This document shows, one piece after another, positions 16,409 through 24,715 of a stretch of DNA of 29,366 nucleotides (position 1 is its first letter; every line of letters starts with the position of its first letter). The DNA lies in NCBI GenBank assembly GCA_045592985.1, contig JAZNVU010000044.1, positions 1-29,366 of the forward strand, read 5' to 3'. Position numbers and translations under genes: made by a program. Below the pieces are notes generated by a model. The model worked only from the letters and a program-made list of their open reading frames with translations, was not told the origin of the DNA and did not search any database. Origin of the DNA: UMGS172 sp045592985 (lineage in GTDB: Bacteria; Bacillota; Clostridia; Oscillospirales; Acutalibacteraceae).

Positions 16409-17880
16409 TTAATTCTATCCTTATAAATTGGTGCCAACGCGTCATGAACAGCCTTATAAACCTTGAAAAGTTCGGCATAACGTGCTGTGTTTTCAGGATT
16501 AGGTGTAACAACGTCTTTAACCTTAACACACTTATTAACAGCATCTTCAGCATCTTTAAATACGCCGACAGCAATACCGGCAAGCATAGCAGAACCAAGT
16601 GAGGAATCACTGCTTTCGGTGGTTTTAAGGGTAATACCAAGCATATCAGCCGTCATTTGACGCCATAACTTGCCTTTGGCACCGCCGCCGATTATGGTTG
16701 CATAATCATCGTGTGGGATACCAAGTTCGTTAAGCGAAATCATGCTATCAAGCAACGAATAACTTACACCCTCCAAAACAGCACGGGTAAAATGCGCTTT
16801 AGTATGCTCGGCACGAATACCTATAAAACTACCGCATAGTTGAGGGTCGTTATACGGAGTGAGTTCACCATTAATATAAGGGCTGAAAATAAGGCCTTCA
16901 GCACCCATCGGAACCTCAGCAGCACCTCCATCAAGTTCTTTATATTCACCGCCAAAAGTATCTCTGTACCAACGGTAAGAAGAAGCAGCTGCCTTGGTAG
17001 CAGTACCGGGATACCACATACCGTCAACAATATGAGCATAGTTAATGAGGTAAGGATGTGGATATGCTTTATCAGTAATAACACAAATTCTGCCCGCGGT
17101 TGCAAGCTTAACGGTCATTTGACCTTTCTTAACTGCACCCGAAGCAAAAACCTCCAAAACGGTATCGGTAGTACCGCAAATTACGGGAGTACCTGCGCAA
17201 AGACCTGTATCAGCCGATGCTTTATCGGTTATTTTACCAATAATGTCGGTAGGTTTAACAATGGGAGGCATAATCGACTTATCAATACCTGCCAATGCAC
17301 AAAGTTTTTCATCCCAGCACATTTTTTCATTATCAAAGAGCATACTTCCCTGCGCTTCGATAAAATCGGTACAATAAACATCAGTCAAAAGATAACGAAT
17401 ATAGTCTTTTTCAAAGAAAATCATATTGATTTTCTCAAAAACTTCTGGCTCGTTTTCTTTAACCCACACAATTTGAGGCAATGTCCAGATAGTGCCGGGC
17501 TTTGAGAAGGTTTTATTTAAAATATACTCTTCATCTGTAGCCTTTAAATCAGCAACCTGTTTCATGCTTCGTGTATCTGTCCAATGTATAGCGTTGCGCA
17601 AGGGTTTTGCATCATTGTCGCAAAGAACCGCAGTATGAGTAGCCGAGTCAATAGCAACAGCCAAAATATCAGCAGCATTTATACCGCTTTTTTTCATAAG
17701 TTCAACGGTATCTTCGCAAAGTGCTTTGTACCAATCTTGAGGACATTGCTCGCAAAAACCTGCCGACGGGTGCAATGTGGGATACTCAACAGAATGTTCG
17801 GCTACAATGCTACCGTTAGTATCAATAAGCGTGGCTTTTGATGCACCGCCGCCAAAATCTATACCAAGTAAATACTTCAT
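16405..17880 (-). CDS. FGGY-family carbohydrate kinase (xylulokinase-like)
   Basis: A 491-residue ATP-dependent sugar kinase with two actin-like lobes. The N-terminal phosphate-binding loop reads GIDFGGGASKATLID instead of the usual D-x-G-T-t-x-x-K form. Other landmarks are AIDSATHTAVL (74-84), GTTDTVLEVFASGAV, YINGELTPYNDP and the late IIGGGAKGKLWRQMTADMLG signature. The overall layout is closest to XylB, but substrate cannot be read from sequence; within this operon it probably phosphorylates a ketose or polyol. It starts 15 bases after the DUF4867 gene with an AGGAGAT site. Confidence 0.88.
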   Translation of the reverse strand: MKYLLGIDFGGGASKATLIDTNGSIVAEHSVEYPTLHPSAGFCEQCPQDWYKALCEDTVELMKKSGINAADILAVAIDSATHTAVLCDNDAKPLRNAIHWTDTRSMKQVADLKATDEEYILNKTFSKPGTIWTLPQIVWVKENEPEVFEKINMIFFEKDYIRYLLTDVYCTDFIEAQGSMLFDNEKMCWDEKLCALAGIDKSIMPPIVKPTDIIGKITDKASADTGLCAGTPVICGTTDTVLEVFASGAVKKGQMTVKLATAGRICVITDKAYPHPYLINYAHIVDGMWYPGTATKAAASSYRWYRDTFGGEYKELDGGAAEVPMGAEGLIFSPYINGELTPYNDPQLCGSFIGIRAEHTKAHFTRAVLEGVSYSLLDSMISLNELGIPHDDYATIIGGGAKGKLWRQMTADMLGITLKTTESSDSSLGSAMLAGIAVGVFKDAEDAVNKCVKVKDVVTPNPENTARYAELFKVYKAVHDALAPIYKDRIK

Positions 17881-17895
17881 TTTTATCTCCTAAAT

Positions 17896-18546
17896 TTAAA
17901 ACTTTACCTCAAAGTTTTCACCGGTTACGCCGGGAATAACACCTCTGCCGATAAGAGCTTCATTATCAACATGACAAAGAATCCATTTATTCTTTCTAAA
18001 CAACAATTTATCTTCATATTCACCCTCTAGAGGCACATTTGTACCTTTAGGAAGTACAACAACACTGCCAAAACCTTCAGGCGATACCTGGCAAGGACAG
18101 AAGTGCAAGGTAGTAGCATAAACCTCTATTACCTCACCCTTTTCTACATAAAAAGCCTTGATTTTGGATGAGTCAATTTTACGGTCAACAATATCCTGTA
18201 CCTGTCCTAAGAAAAGAATCATATCGGTAACAGCAACGTTAATTTCACTGCTTTTGTGCCATTCAACAGCATTGAGTTTATTGCTGAAACCATAGCAATA
18301 ACCAGCCTGACTGGGAAGTTCACCGAAATACTTAATTTCTATATCCTTTGCAGCATCGAGGTCTTTAAAATAATCAGCCTCAGCAACATAAAGCGAGCCT
18401 TCTTTGACCTCTTCAGCCTTTTTAGCAGCCTCAATAAAAGGCTTTGCATCAATATCTTTTATAACATAACCAAAAGGAATAAATTCCTTATCGGTAGTAC
18501 GGTAAATCTTAAGATGAGGATTCTTTTTAACAATATCAGCGTACAT
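17896..18546 (-). CDS. DUF4867-type cupin-like protein
   Basis: A 216-residue protein starting at ATG (18544-18546), 6 bases after GGAGGG; this ATG shares one base with the stop codon of the epimerase gene (TAATG), so the two are coupled. A longer frame exists but lacks a ribosome site. The sequence resembles the DUF4867 family: EWHKSSEINVAVTDMILFLG, YVEKGEVIEVYATTLHFCPC and GFGSVVVLPKGTN. H, E and C residues in the second half could form a metal site in a double-stranded beta-helix, by analogy with ureidoglycolate lyase-like cupins. Its function is unknown; in this operon an isomerase or epimerase step on a sugar acid is plausible. The family name is from memory. Confidence 0.7.
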   Translation of the reverse strand: MYADIVKKNPHLKIYRTTDKEFIPFGYVIKDIDAKPFIEAAKKAEEVKEGSLYVAEADYFKDLDAAKDIEIKYFGELPSQAGYCYGFSNKLNAVEWHKSSEINVAVTDMILFLGQVQDIVDRKIDSSKIKAFYVEKGEVIEVYATTLHFCPCQVSPEGFGSVVVLPKGTNVPLEGEYEDKLLFRKNKWILCHVDNEALIGRGVIPGVTGENFEVKF

Positions 18547-19403
18547 TATTTTCCCTCCAAAACGGTAATAACACGATTGCAAACAAACGTTTTACCGGCT
18601 TCAATAGACTGAATAGCATACTTTTTGGTGATATCATAATTATGATTAACATGGTCAGGTGCGCCAAACCAAGGCTCAATACATATGTAAGGAGCACCGG
18701 GTTTAGTCCAAACCATCATAACAGGAAAATCAGGATAATCAAGCTGAATACCTCTTCCTGTATTGCGGTTTACAAGTTTGCAAGATTTAGACTTTACATC
18801 TTTGAATACAAGAGCATCAATAGCAAAATAATCGTATTTAAGAGCCAAAGTATTGGTATCCTTGATAACGGGATAAGTCTCGTCACCTATAAGGTTGCCA
18901 TACAAGGTGTATGCATTAAGAGTTTCTTTACCTTCAAAAATAATGTCATATTCTTCAATACCTTCAGGTGTAGCAAAACCGTCATGTGAACCTATAGAGA
19001 ACCACATGGTTTTGTCATTAATGTTGGTTACTTTGTAATCAACCGAAACTTTGTCTTCAAAAAGTTCATAGCAAATTCTCAGTTCAAACTCATAAGGCCA
19101 CTGAACTTTGGTTTCTTCAGTAGCTGTCAGTAAAAATACAGCAGTTGTGTCGGTAGCAGACTCAACAACAAAATCCATATTTTTAGCAAAACCGTGCTTA
19201 GGCATAACATACTCTTTGCCATCAAGAATATACTTATCGTCTCTGAAACCGCCTGTCATTGGGAAAATGTTAGGTGTGCTTGAAGCCCAGAACTTAGGGT
19301 CACCAATCCATAGATACTCAACACCATTTACGGTGAAACTCTTCATTTCTGCGCCTTTTTCATTGATTTTAAGTACAGCATTTCCATTTTTTAAAGTAAC
19401 CAT
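18546..19403 (-). CDS. Aldose 1-epimerase family protein (LacX-like)
   Basis: A 285-residue galactose-mutarotase-fold protein. Landmarks are NIFPMTGGFRDD, MPKHGFAKNMDF (H70), FSIGSHDGF (H140; the family often has GGHPAF here) and CIEPWFGAPD, whose glutamate is the likely base. The SHDGF variant may reflect a special substrate. These enzymes interconvert sugar anomers or epimerise related sugars. It begins with an AAGGAGATG site after a 91-base gap from the upstream gene, the largest inside the operon. Confidence 0.88.
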   Translation of the reverse strand: MVTLKNGNAVLKINEKGAEMKSFTVNGVEYLWIGDPKFWASSTPNIFPMTGGFRDDKYILDGKEYVMPKHGFAKNMDFVVESATDTTAVFLLTATEETKVQWPYEFELRICYELFEDKVSVDYKVTNINDKTMWFSIGSHDGFATPEGIEEYDIIFEGKETLNAYTLYGNLIGDETYPVIKDTNTLALKYDYFAIDALVFKDVKSKSCKLVNRNTGRGIQLDYPDFPVMMVWTKPGAPYICIEPWFGAPDHVNHNYDITKKYAIQSIEAGKTFVCNRVITVLEGK

Positions 19404-19460
19404 TTATAAACATCTCCTTAAAAATTTAAGTAGTATTATTTTCTAAATTAAACGTAAAGT

Positions 19461-19487
19461 GCCGAAGGGATTATTTATCCCTTCGGC
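19461..19487 (-). other. Intra-operon RNA hairpin
   Basis: GCCGAAGGGAT (19461-19471) and ATCCCTTCGGC (19477-19487) form an 11-base-pair GC-containing stem with a 5-base loop, 7 bases after the IolB-like gene. No T-run follows on the minus strand, so a partial terminator, RNA processing site or 3'-end stabiliser is more likely than a full terminator. Confidence 0.7.
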
Positions 19488-19494
19488 TGAAAAA

Positions 19495-20289
19495 TTATTT
19501 GTTTGCAATCCAATCGTGGATAGGATCGTTACTACGGTTAAAACCTTGATAATCACCAGCCATAAGCCAGAGGAAATAGGTCTGATAACCAGGAGTAGAA
19601 ACAGTTGTGTGGTAACCATACGGGAACTCAACAAGTTCATCGTTTTGAACACGATAAGCCTCGTCAATTTGACCGTCAGATGTATAAAGACACTGAACAC
19701 CAAAACCCTGCTTAGGATCAAACAAGAAGTAATAAATTTCTTCACAAATGCACTCAACAGGCATATTGTCCTCGTCGTGCTTGTGGGGCGGGAAACCTGC
19801 CCAGTTACCCTCGGTTACATAGCATTCGCCGATGGTGAGAATTTTAGCATTTGTAGTACCGTCAACAAGAAAGCTAGTTTCTCTCTCGTAAGGTACTTTG
19901 CCAAGCAATTTTACCGGAACACGGTCAGCCTTAAGTAACTGCGGTTCGGTCTTTTCGTCTACCGGAGTAGCACAAACAGCTATCTTAATATGATCGATAG
20001 CCTCAACGGTGAGTTCCTGCTCTTTGGGCATGTAAAAAGTTTCTGCCTTGTGGTTTTCGAAAACAGTGTTTCTGTTACCAACATTTTCATACTTTTCATC
20101 ACCGAAATATACATTGCAGTGACCTTCAAGCATGATAAAAGCAGTTTCTTTATCCTCGGTGTTAAACGGAAGTTTATCACCTGCATTGAGTTCAATAATA
20201 CCAAACTCAAGTTTCTTTAAAGAACATTCACCAATTTTACAAATAGGAGTATAACCTATAGTCGGCTTATAAGCTTTTTTAAAGTTCAT
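19495..20289 (-). CDS. IolB/KduI-family cupin sugar isomerase
   Basis: A 264-residue bicupin close in length to IolB (5-deoxy-glucuronate isomerase). The C-terminal cupin has the family metal site: H169 and H171 in FPPHKHDED, Glu in CEEIYYF (183-184) and H227 in YGYHTTVSTPGY, followed by LWLMAGDYQGF. Enzymes of this family isomerise aldehyde sugar acids to ketoses. No other myo-inositol catabolism gene (iolA, iolD, iolE, iolG) is present, so the substrate may be a related sugar acid. It has an AAGGAGG site and overlaps the PfkB gene end by 11 bases. Confidence 0.87.
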   Translation of the reverse strand: MNFKKAYKPTIGYTPICKIGECSLKKLEFGIIELNAGDKLPFNTEDKETAFIMLEGHCNVYFGDEKYENVGNRNTVFENHKAETFYMPKEQELTVEAIDHIKIAVCATPVDEKTEPQLLKADRVPVKLLGKVPYERETSFLVDGTTNAKILTIGECYVTEGNWAGFPPHKHDEDNMPVECICEEIYYFLFDPKQGFGVQCLYTSDGQIDEAYRVQNDELVEFPYGYHTTVSTPGYQTYFLWLMAGDYQGFNRSNDPIHDWIANK

Positions 20290-21190
20290 AACCGTTCCTC
20301 CTTAAATAATCAATAGCAGTATCATAATCAGGAACACTTTCTCTTGCGCCAACGCCCATACATTTGAGAGCAGAAACACAACTTGAGAAGTGACAGCACT
20401 GAATAGGTGTAAATCCACGAACAACAGCCGAAGCAAAAGCACCGTGGAATACGTCACCTGAGCCGTTAGAGTCAACAACATCGGCAGGATAAATGGGATA
20501 ATCAGTTACGGTTTTACCGTCAAAAAGAAGTCCGCCTTCCTTGCCTCTTGTAACAACAACATATTCAGGATGATACATTTCATAAAGTTTTTTAGCGGCC
20601 GATGCAGCGTCTTTTTCACCGGTGAGACCCATAGCAAACTCCTCAGATGGAATCATTATATCGGTCAAAGCCAAAAGGTTTGCAACGCCTTCATAAAGAC
20701 CACCACAGTCATACAAAACCTTGGTGCCGTTTGCTTTAGCAATTTTAGCAGCCTCAATAGCTGCACTCATTTCATTACCGTCAACCATAAGAACATCAGC
20801 GTTTTTGATGGCTTCAATCTGTTTGTCATTGAGTTTCAATGCTGGCAAATCACCTTTATCAAAAACGCAGGTTCGACTTCCCTTTTCAGCATTAAGCCAA
20901 ATGCAAGAAGTAAAAGCACGGTAACCGGGTATCATTTCAATATTATCGGTACCAACACCGTATTTCTCAAAGTCTCCTTTAAGATATGCACCATTGGAAT
21001 CATCAGATAATACACCCAAAAACTCAGCACTGATGCCAAGTTTTGAAACAGCAACAATACCGGTGGCGGTGGGACCACCGCCAACCAGCTTAGATGAAGT
21101 TGCACGAAGTTTTGTATCTTCGGGAGGAAAGGAGGGTAACGAAATTAAAGTGTCGAGCACGCATGCTCCGATTCCAACAACTTTACTCAT
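20279..21190 (-). CDS. PfkB-family carbohydrate kinase
   Basis: A 303-residue ribokinase-fold sugar kinase. The N-terminal motif GIGACVLDTLISLPSFP and KLVGGGPTATGIVAVSKLG form the sugar site. The C-terminal signature DSNGSGDVFHGAF (240-252) includes catalytic D246; the usual form is DTxGAGD. As the second kinase in the operon, directly linked to the aldolase gene by a TAATG overlap, it probably makes a phosphorylated or bisphosphorylated ketose for that aldolase. Exact substrate unknown. Confidence 0.9.
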   Translation of the reverse strand: MSKVVGIGACVLDTLISLPSFPPEDTKLRATSSKLVGGGPTATGIVAVSKLGISAEFLGVLSDDSNGAYLKGDFEKYGVGTDNIEMIPGYRAFTSCIWLNAEKGSRTCVFDKGDLPALKLNDKQIEAIKNADVLMVDGNEMSAAIEAAKIAKANGTKVLYDCGGLYEGVANLLALTDIMIPSEEFAMGLTGEKDAASAAKKLYEMYHPEYVVVTRGKEGGLLFDGKTVTDYPIYPADVVDSNGSGDVFHGAFASAVVRGFTPIQCCHFSSCVSALKCMGVGARESVPDYDTAIDYLRRNGYEL

Positions 21191-22032
21191 TATTTTGCCT
21201 TTCCGTCTGCTCCACAGAGCAATACTTTAGTTTTACAGAATTCTTTAACTGCCTCGATAGGAGTCTTCATGAAGTTATCAACGGCTATCATTCTGTCAGG
21301 TTTATTAACTTCTTCCTGAACACTATCAAGGAATGCATAGCAAATATCAGTAGCAACATTAAGTTTTCTGATACCTGCTTTTACAGCCTCTTTAATAGCC
21401 TCATCAGGAATACCTGAACCACCGTGAAGAACAAGAGCAGTGCCGTTTGTAGCCTTACGGATATCGGCAATTCTTTGAATATCAATCTTTGGAGGTTTCT
21501 TATAACGGCCGTGAGCGTTACCAACGAGAACAGCAAGAGCCTGAACGCCGGTCTTCTCAACGAAAACTTTAGCATCTTCGGGCATGGTGAATTCATCCAT
21601 TGAATCATCATTTACAGAACCGATATGACCAAGTTCGCCTTCAACCTGAACATCAACATATGCACAGGTGTCAACAACTCTTTTAGTAAGAGCAATATTT
21701 TCTTCCATAGAAAGAGCTGAACCGTCAAGCATAATGCCGGTTGCACCCCAACGCAAAGAACGAGTAGTTTCAAGTTCGGAAGGACCGTGGTCAAGATGGA
21801 AGCAAACAGGTACACTTGCTTTATGTGCAGCTGCAACAACGGCAGGTGCAAGATAGTAACCTACTTCTTCCTTCATAAGACGGGGATAAACCTGAAGGAT
21901 GCAGGGAGCTTTAAGCTCCTCTGCAGCCTTTACGGCACCCATCAAAGTTTCGAGATTATAAACGTTGAATGCAGGAATACAGTAATTGCCTTCCTCAGCC
22001 ATTGTTAAAATCTGTTTAAAATTAACGAGCAT
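21190..22032 (-). CDS. Class II fructose-bisphosphate aldolase family protein
   Basis: A 280-residue zinc aldolase of the GatY/KbaY/IolJ size class. HLDHG (79-83) gives catalytic D81 and zinc ligand H82; VEGELGHIG (130-138), GNAHGRY (H174) and VLHGGSGIPDE (H203) supply further ligands; NVATD binds phosphate. It would cleave a ketose phosphate or bisphosphate to dihydroxyacetone phosphate plus an aldehyde. It follows the iron-sulfur gene by 23 bases. Confidence 0.92.
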   Translation of the reverse strand: MLVNFKQILTMAEEGNYCIPAFNVYNLETLMGAVKAAEELKAPCILQVYPRLMKEEVGYYLAPAVVAAAHKASVPVCFHLDHGPSELETTRSLRWGATGIMLDGSALSMEENIALTKRVVDTCAYVDVQVEGELGHIGSVNDDSMDEFTMPEDAKVFVEKTGVQALAVLVGNAHGRYKKPPKIDIQRIADIRKATNGTALVLHGGSGIPDEAIKEAVKAGIRKLNVATDICYAFLDSVQEEVNKPDRMIAVDNFMKTPIEAVKEFCKTKVLLCGADGKAK

Positions 22033-22055
22033 TATTACTAACTCCTTAACTTATA

Positions 22056-23147
22056 TTAGAGTGCAGAAAGAACGAGTTCTTCGATAGAAATAACCTTTTT
22101 ACCTGCGGGAGCATTCTTCTTAAGAGATGCATACTCGGAAACGCTTGCAGTAACGATAGTATCAGCACCAACATTAATAGCGTTAGTCCAGCGCTCCTTG
22201 GCAACAAGGTCAGATACTAAGGGGTTATAGATAGCCATATAAGAGCCACCAGCCCAAACAGTATCTTTTCTGTTAAGAAGCATTTCGTTCAAGGTTGCAC
22301 AAGCAGAAATGATAGCTCTGGGCTCCTCAGTTTCCTCGAACATACGAGCAAGCTGATAAGGATCCTGATATACAACTGCTTTGCCGGTATTCTTAACTTT
22401 AAGCTTCTTATTAGCAATAAGACCTGCAACATAAGAAGTGAAGGTTACAACCTCGCCAAGTTTAATACCGTACTCTTTGTACTCACGAAGGAATGCTTTA
22501 GCATCCTGAGGATCGAAAGCAATAACGGTCTTAAATTTGCCAATAACTTCTGCACAAGCAGTCATCTGCTGTTTGGTTTCATCAGCAGCACCGATAAGCC
22601 AATCAAGTGCAGCACCGGAAGCAGGTTCTTTAGCCAATACAGTAAATTTAACGCCAGCCTTCTCAAGAACGGTAATAGCATTAACAGCAGCGTCAGGAAC
22701 ATTGTAACGAGCCTCTGCACCAAGGAAAAGAAGAACCTTCTCTTCTTTTTCATGTGCTTTGATAGATTTATCAAGAGCAGCTTTTACTTTCTTTGCGCCG
22801 TATACGTTACCGGTAGCAAAAACTTTGTCAAGCATGTCGTTGATGTAAGCAGGAGTTTTGCCTTCAAGAGCAGCCTGGAGACGAACTTCCTTAGTGAAGT
22901 AAGTGGGGTCCCAACCGGTTGCACAGTCACAAGTACAAGCCTCGCACATCTGACACTCGTAAATATTATCCATAATATCGGGTGTAAGTTCTGCAGCACC
23001 ACGGTTTACAAGAGAAAGACCGAGAGCACGTGCTCTTGAAGTATTTCTCTCCTGACCGGTAGCATTACCGACAGGGCAAATATGACGACACATCCAGCAG
23101 AAACGACAAGCGTCTACAATCTGCTTACTTTTTTCAGACATATACAT
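22056..23147 (-). CDS. Iron-sulfur electron-transfer protein with cysteine-free CCG-like domain
   Basis: A 363-residue protein of GlpC/LldE/HdrD-like architecture. The N-terminus holds two [4Fe-4S] motifs: C14, C17, C20, C24 and C65, C68, C71, C75. The rest aligns by eye with two CCG repeats: LLFLGAEARYNVPDAA... and VVYQDPYQLARMFEETEEPR..., ending GADTIVTASVSEYASLKK. In both repeats the cluster-binding cysteines are replaced (for example EPASGAAL where WCCGSP is usual, WAGGSY for CCGGG, TASVSE for TACPFC). It should therefore carry electrons through its two cubane clusters only. GGGGAGGT precedes the ATG. It lies 25 bases after the FAD dehydrogenase, its likely partner. Confidence 0.87.
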   Translation of the reverse strand: MYMSEKSKQIVDACRFCWMCRHICPVGNATGQERNTSRARALGLSLVNRGAAELTPDIMDNIYECQMCEACTCDCATGWDPTYFTKEVRLQAALEGKTPAYINDMLDKVFATGNVYGAKKVKAALDKSIKAHEKEEKVLLFLGAEARYNVPDAAVNAITVLEKAGVKFTVLAKEPASGAALDWLIGAADETKQQMTACAEVIGKFKTVIAFDPQDAKAFLREYKEYGIKLGEVVTFTSYVAGLIANKKLKVKNTGKAVVYQDPYQLARMFEETEEPRAIISACATLNEMLLNRKDTVWAGGSYMAIYNPLVSDLVAKERWTNAINVGADTIVTASVSEYASLKKNAPAGKKVISIEELVLSAL

Positions 23148-23172
23148 AATAAATTACCTCCCCTATCAATAA

Positions 23173-24603
23173 TTAAAGACCGAGCTTGAACGGGTTCATG
23201 ATGCCGTTCGGGTCGAGTTGTTTCTTAATGCCTTCAAATACCTGCATTGCGGGGCCGTATTGTTCTTTCATGAGACGGCCAAGCTTAATGCCAACACCAT
23301 GGTGGTCGTTAACAACACCGCCGTTTGCAATAGCGGTACGAACACCACAGTTCCAAATGGACTGATGGAGACGGAGTGCCTCATGCGGATCCTCGGGAAC
23401 GAACTCTTTATCAACAATAAAGCGGTCGTAAACCATTGCACCCCACTCATACCAGTGAGAGAAGTGAGCAATGAACTTAACGTTCGGGAAGTTGGTCTCA
23501 ATAGCCTTCTTCATTGCCCAGTAAATCTTCTCAATCTTATCGTAAGGAGCGATAGTATCCATAGTACCGAACATCTGAGGAAGATCCATCATATGACCGG
23601 GATAGAAGAAGGTAATCTTCTCTTTCCACCATTTTTCGCCATAGTCAGAGCCGAGGTCTTCAGCGCCGTACTTAGCAAATGTTTCAAGAAGAATCTTCTC
23701 TTCAACATCAACCATTTCTTTGCAGCCTTCATAAGCAATGTTCATGAAAGCACCTTTTCTCTCAACACCAACAATTTTCTTGATAAGAGAAGCGGTTTCA
23801 GCCTCGTCATAAAGACGCATAACGGAAGGTTTGAATTTCTGAAGAAGCTCACGAGATGCTTCAAATGCACCGTGCATATCCTGGAAAAGGAAAGCGCGGA
23901 AACGACGAACTTCAGGCTGAGCAAAGATACGAATCTGAGCTTTGGTAATAATACCAAGAGTACCCTCAGAACCAATGAAAATCTGGTTAAGGTCGGGACC
24001 TGCTGCATGCTTAGGTGCAGGAGAAGTCTCAATAATATCACCATTAGGAAGAACAACTTCCATTTTAAGTACCATGTCGTCAATTTTACCGTATTTGGTA
24101 GAAACAACACCGATACCACGATGAGCCAAGAAGCCACCTACAGTAGAACAAGTAAGAGAAGAAGGATAATGCATGGTTGCATAACCAACTTCATTTGCTG
24201 CCCACTCAATGTGCTTATAAATAGCACCACAGCCACACTCTATGTAAAGAGACTCGGTATTAACATCATAAATCTTATTCATTCTCTTGGTATCGAGAAG
24301 AATACCGCCTGCAACGGGAATAGCACCGCCCTGGGTACCGCCGCCGCCACCCCAGGTGGTAACAGGAATTTTGTAGTAGTTAGCTATCTTCATAACCTTG
24401 GAAGTCTCAGTAGCATCCTTAGGTGAAACTATGAAGTCAGCCTCGGGCATACGCTTACCGCGGTCAGCCCACATACGGGAAAGCCAGAAATAGTCAACAC
24501 CGTGAGTAATCTTATCGATTTCTCTTGTTGAGCAATTTTCTCTGCCGACAGCATCTTCTAATTCAGTAAGAATAATGTCTGTCAAAAACTCATTACGAAC
24601 CAT
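23173..24603 (-). CDS. FAD-linked oxidoreductase, PCMH/AGPS-like
   Basis: A flavoprotein of the VAO/PCMH family; 476 residues from the ATG at 24601-24603, which follows GGAGA by 7 bases. Longer in-frame starts lie at or upstream of the predicted transcription start and are unlikely. FAD-binding motifs are WGGGGGTQGGAIP (84-96), CSTVGGFLAHRGIG (152-165) and GSEGTLGIIT (211-220). The C-terminal NDHHGVG (432-438) and the ending DPNGIMNPFKLGL resemble alkyl-DHAP synthase-type members, while operon context (Fe-S protein, ETF) resembles GlcD/LctD-type dehydrogenases. It is the first gene of the operon and probably oxidises the substrate that defines the pathway, a hydroxy-acid, polyol or sugar. The substrate is not predictable. 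Confidence 0.87.
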   Translation of the reverse strand: MVRNEFLTDIILTELEDAVGRENCSTREIDKITHGVDYFWLSRMWADRGKRMPEADFIVSPKDATETSKVMKIANYYKIPVTTWGGGGGTQGGAIPVAGGILLDTKRMNKIYDVNTESLYIECGCGAIYKHIEWAANEVGYATMHYPSSLTCSTVGGFLAHRGIGVVSTKYGKIDDMVLKMEVVLPNGDIIETSPAPKHAAGPDLNQIFIGSEGTLGIITKAQIRIFAQPEVRRFRAFLFQDMHGAFEASRELLQKFKPSVMRLYDEAETASLIKKIVGVERKGAFMNIAYEGCKEMVDVEEKILLETFAKYGAEDLGSDYGEKWWKEKITFFYPGHMMDLPQMFGTMDTIAPYDKIEKIYWAMKKAIETNFPNVKFIAHFSHWYEWGAMVYDRFIVDKEFVPEDPHEALRLHQSIWNCGVRTAIANGGVVNDHHGVGIKLGRLMKEQYGPAMQVFEGIKKQLDPNGIMNPFKLGL

Positions 24604-24656
24604 CAGATCATCTCCAATTTTTATTTGAGACTTTCGTCCCATATTTTTGCCTTTTA

Positions 24657-24685
24657 ATATTAACATAATGTAAATAATTTTGCAA
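24657..24685 (-). promoter_or_regulatory. Promoter of the carbohydrate/ETF operon
   Basis: On the minus strand TTGCAA (24680-24685) and TAATAT (24657-24662) are spaced by 17 bases. Transcription would begin near 24650, about 47 bases before the ATG at 24603, which supports that start codon over the upstream ones. Confidence 0.75.
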
Positions 24686-24691
24686 CCATAA

Positions 24692-24710
24692 TTTGAAACT
24701 TTTTTTCGAA
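24692..24710. promoter_or_regulatory. Candidate RpiR-family operator
   Basis: TTTGAAA (24692-24698) and TTTCGAA (24704-24710) form an inverted repeat around 5 bases, with 6 of 7 positions paired. It sits between the -35 boxes of the two divergent promoters (24680-24685 and 24716-24721), where one bound repressor could control both directions. Because the region is AT-rich, chance is possible. Confidence 0.42.
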
Positions 24711-24715
24711 ATTTA

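Noticed and set aside
16840..17505. A 221-codon plus-strand open frame.
   Set aside because: It is antisense to the FGGY kinase and shows no protein motifs.
23218..24426. A 402-codon open frame on the plus strand, antisense to the FAD oxidoreductase gene.
   Set aside because: It is the reverse complement of a gene with clear FAD motifs, has no ribosome site or family resemblance, and is rich in the Asn/Ser/Thr pattern usual for antisense frames of such genes.
24604..24666. An earlier in-frame start that would add 21 residues to the FAD oxidoreductase.
   Set aside because: Its ATG codons lie at or before the predicted transcription start near 24650 and lack a good ribosome site, while the ATG at 24603 has GGAGA.
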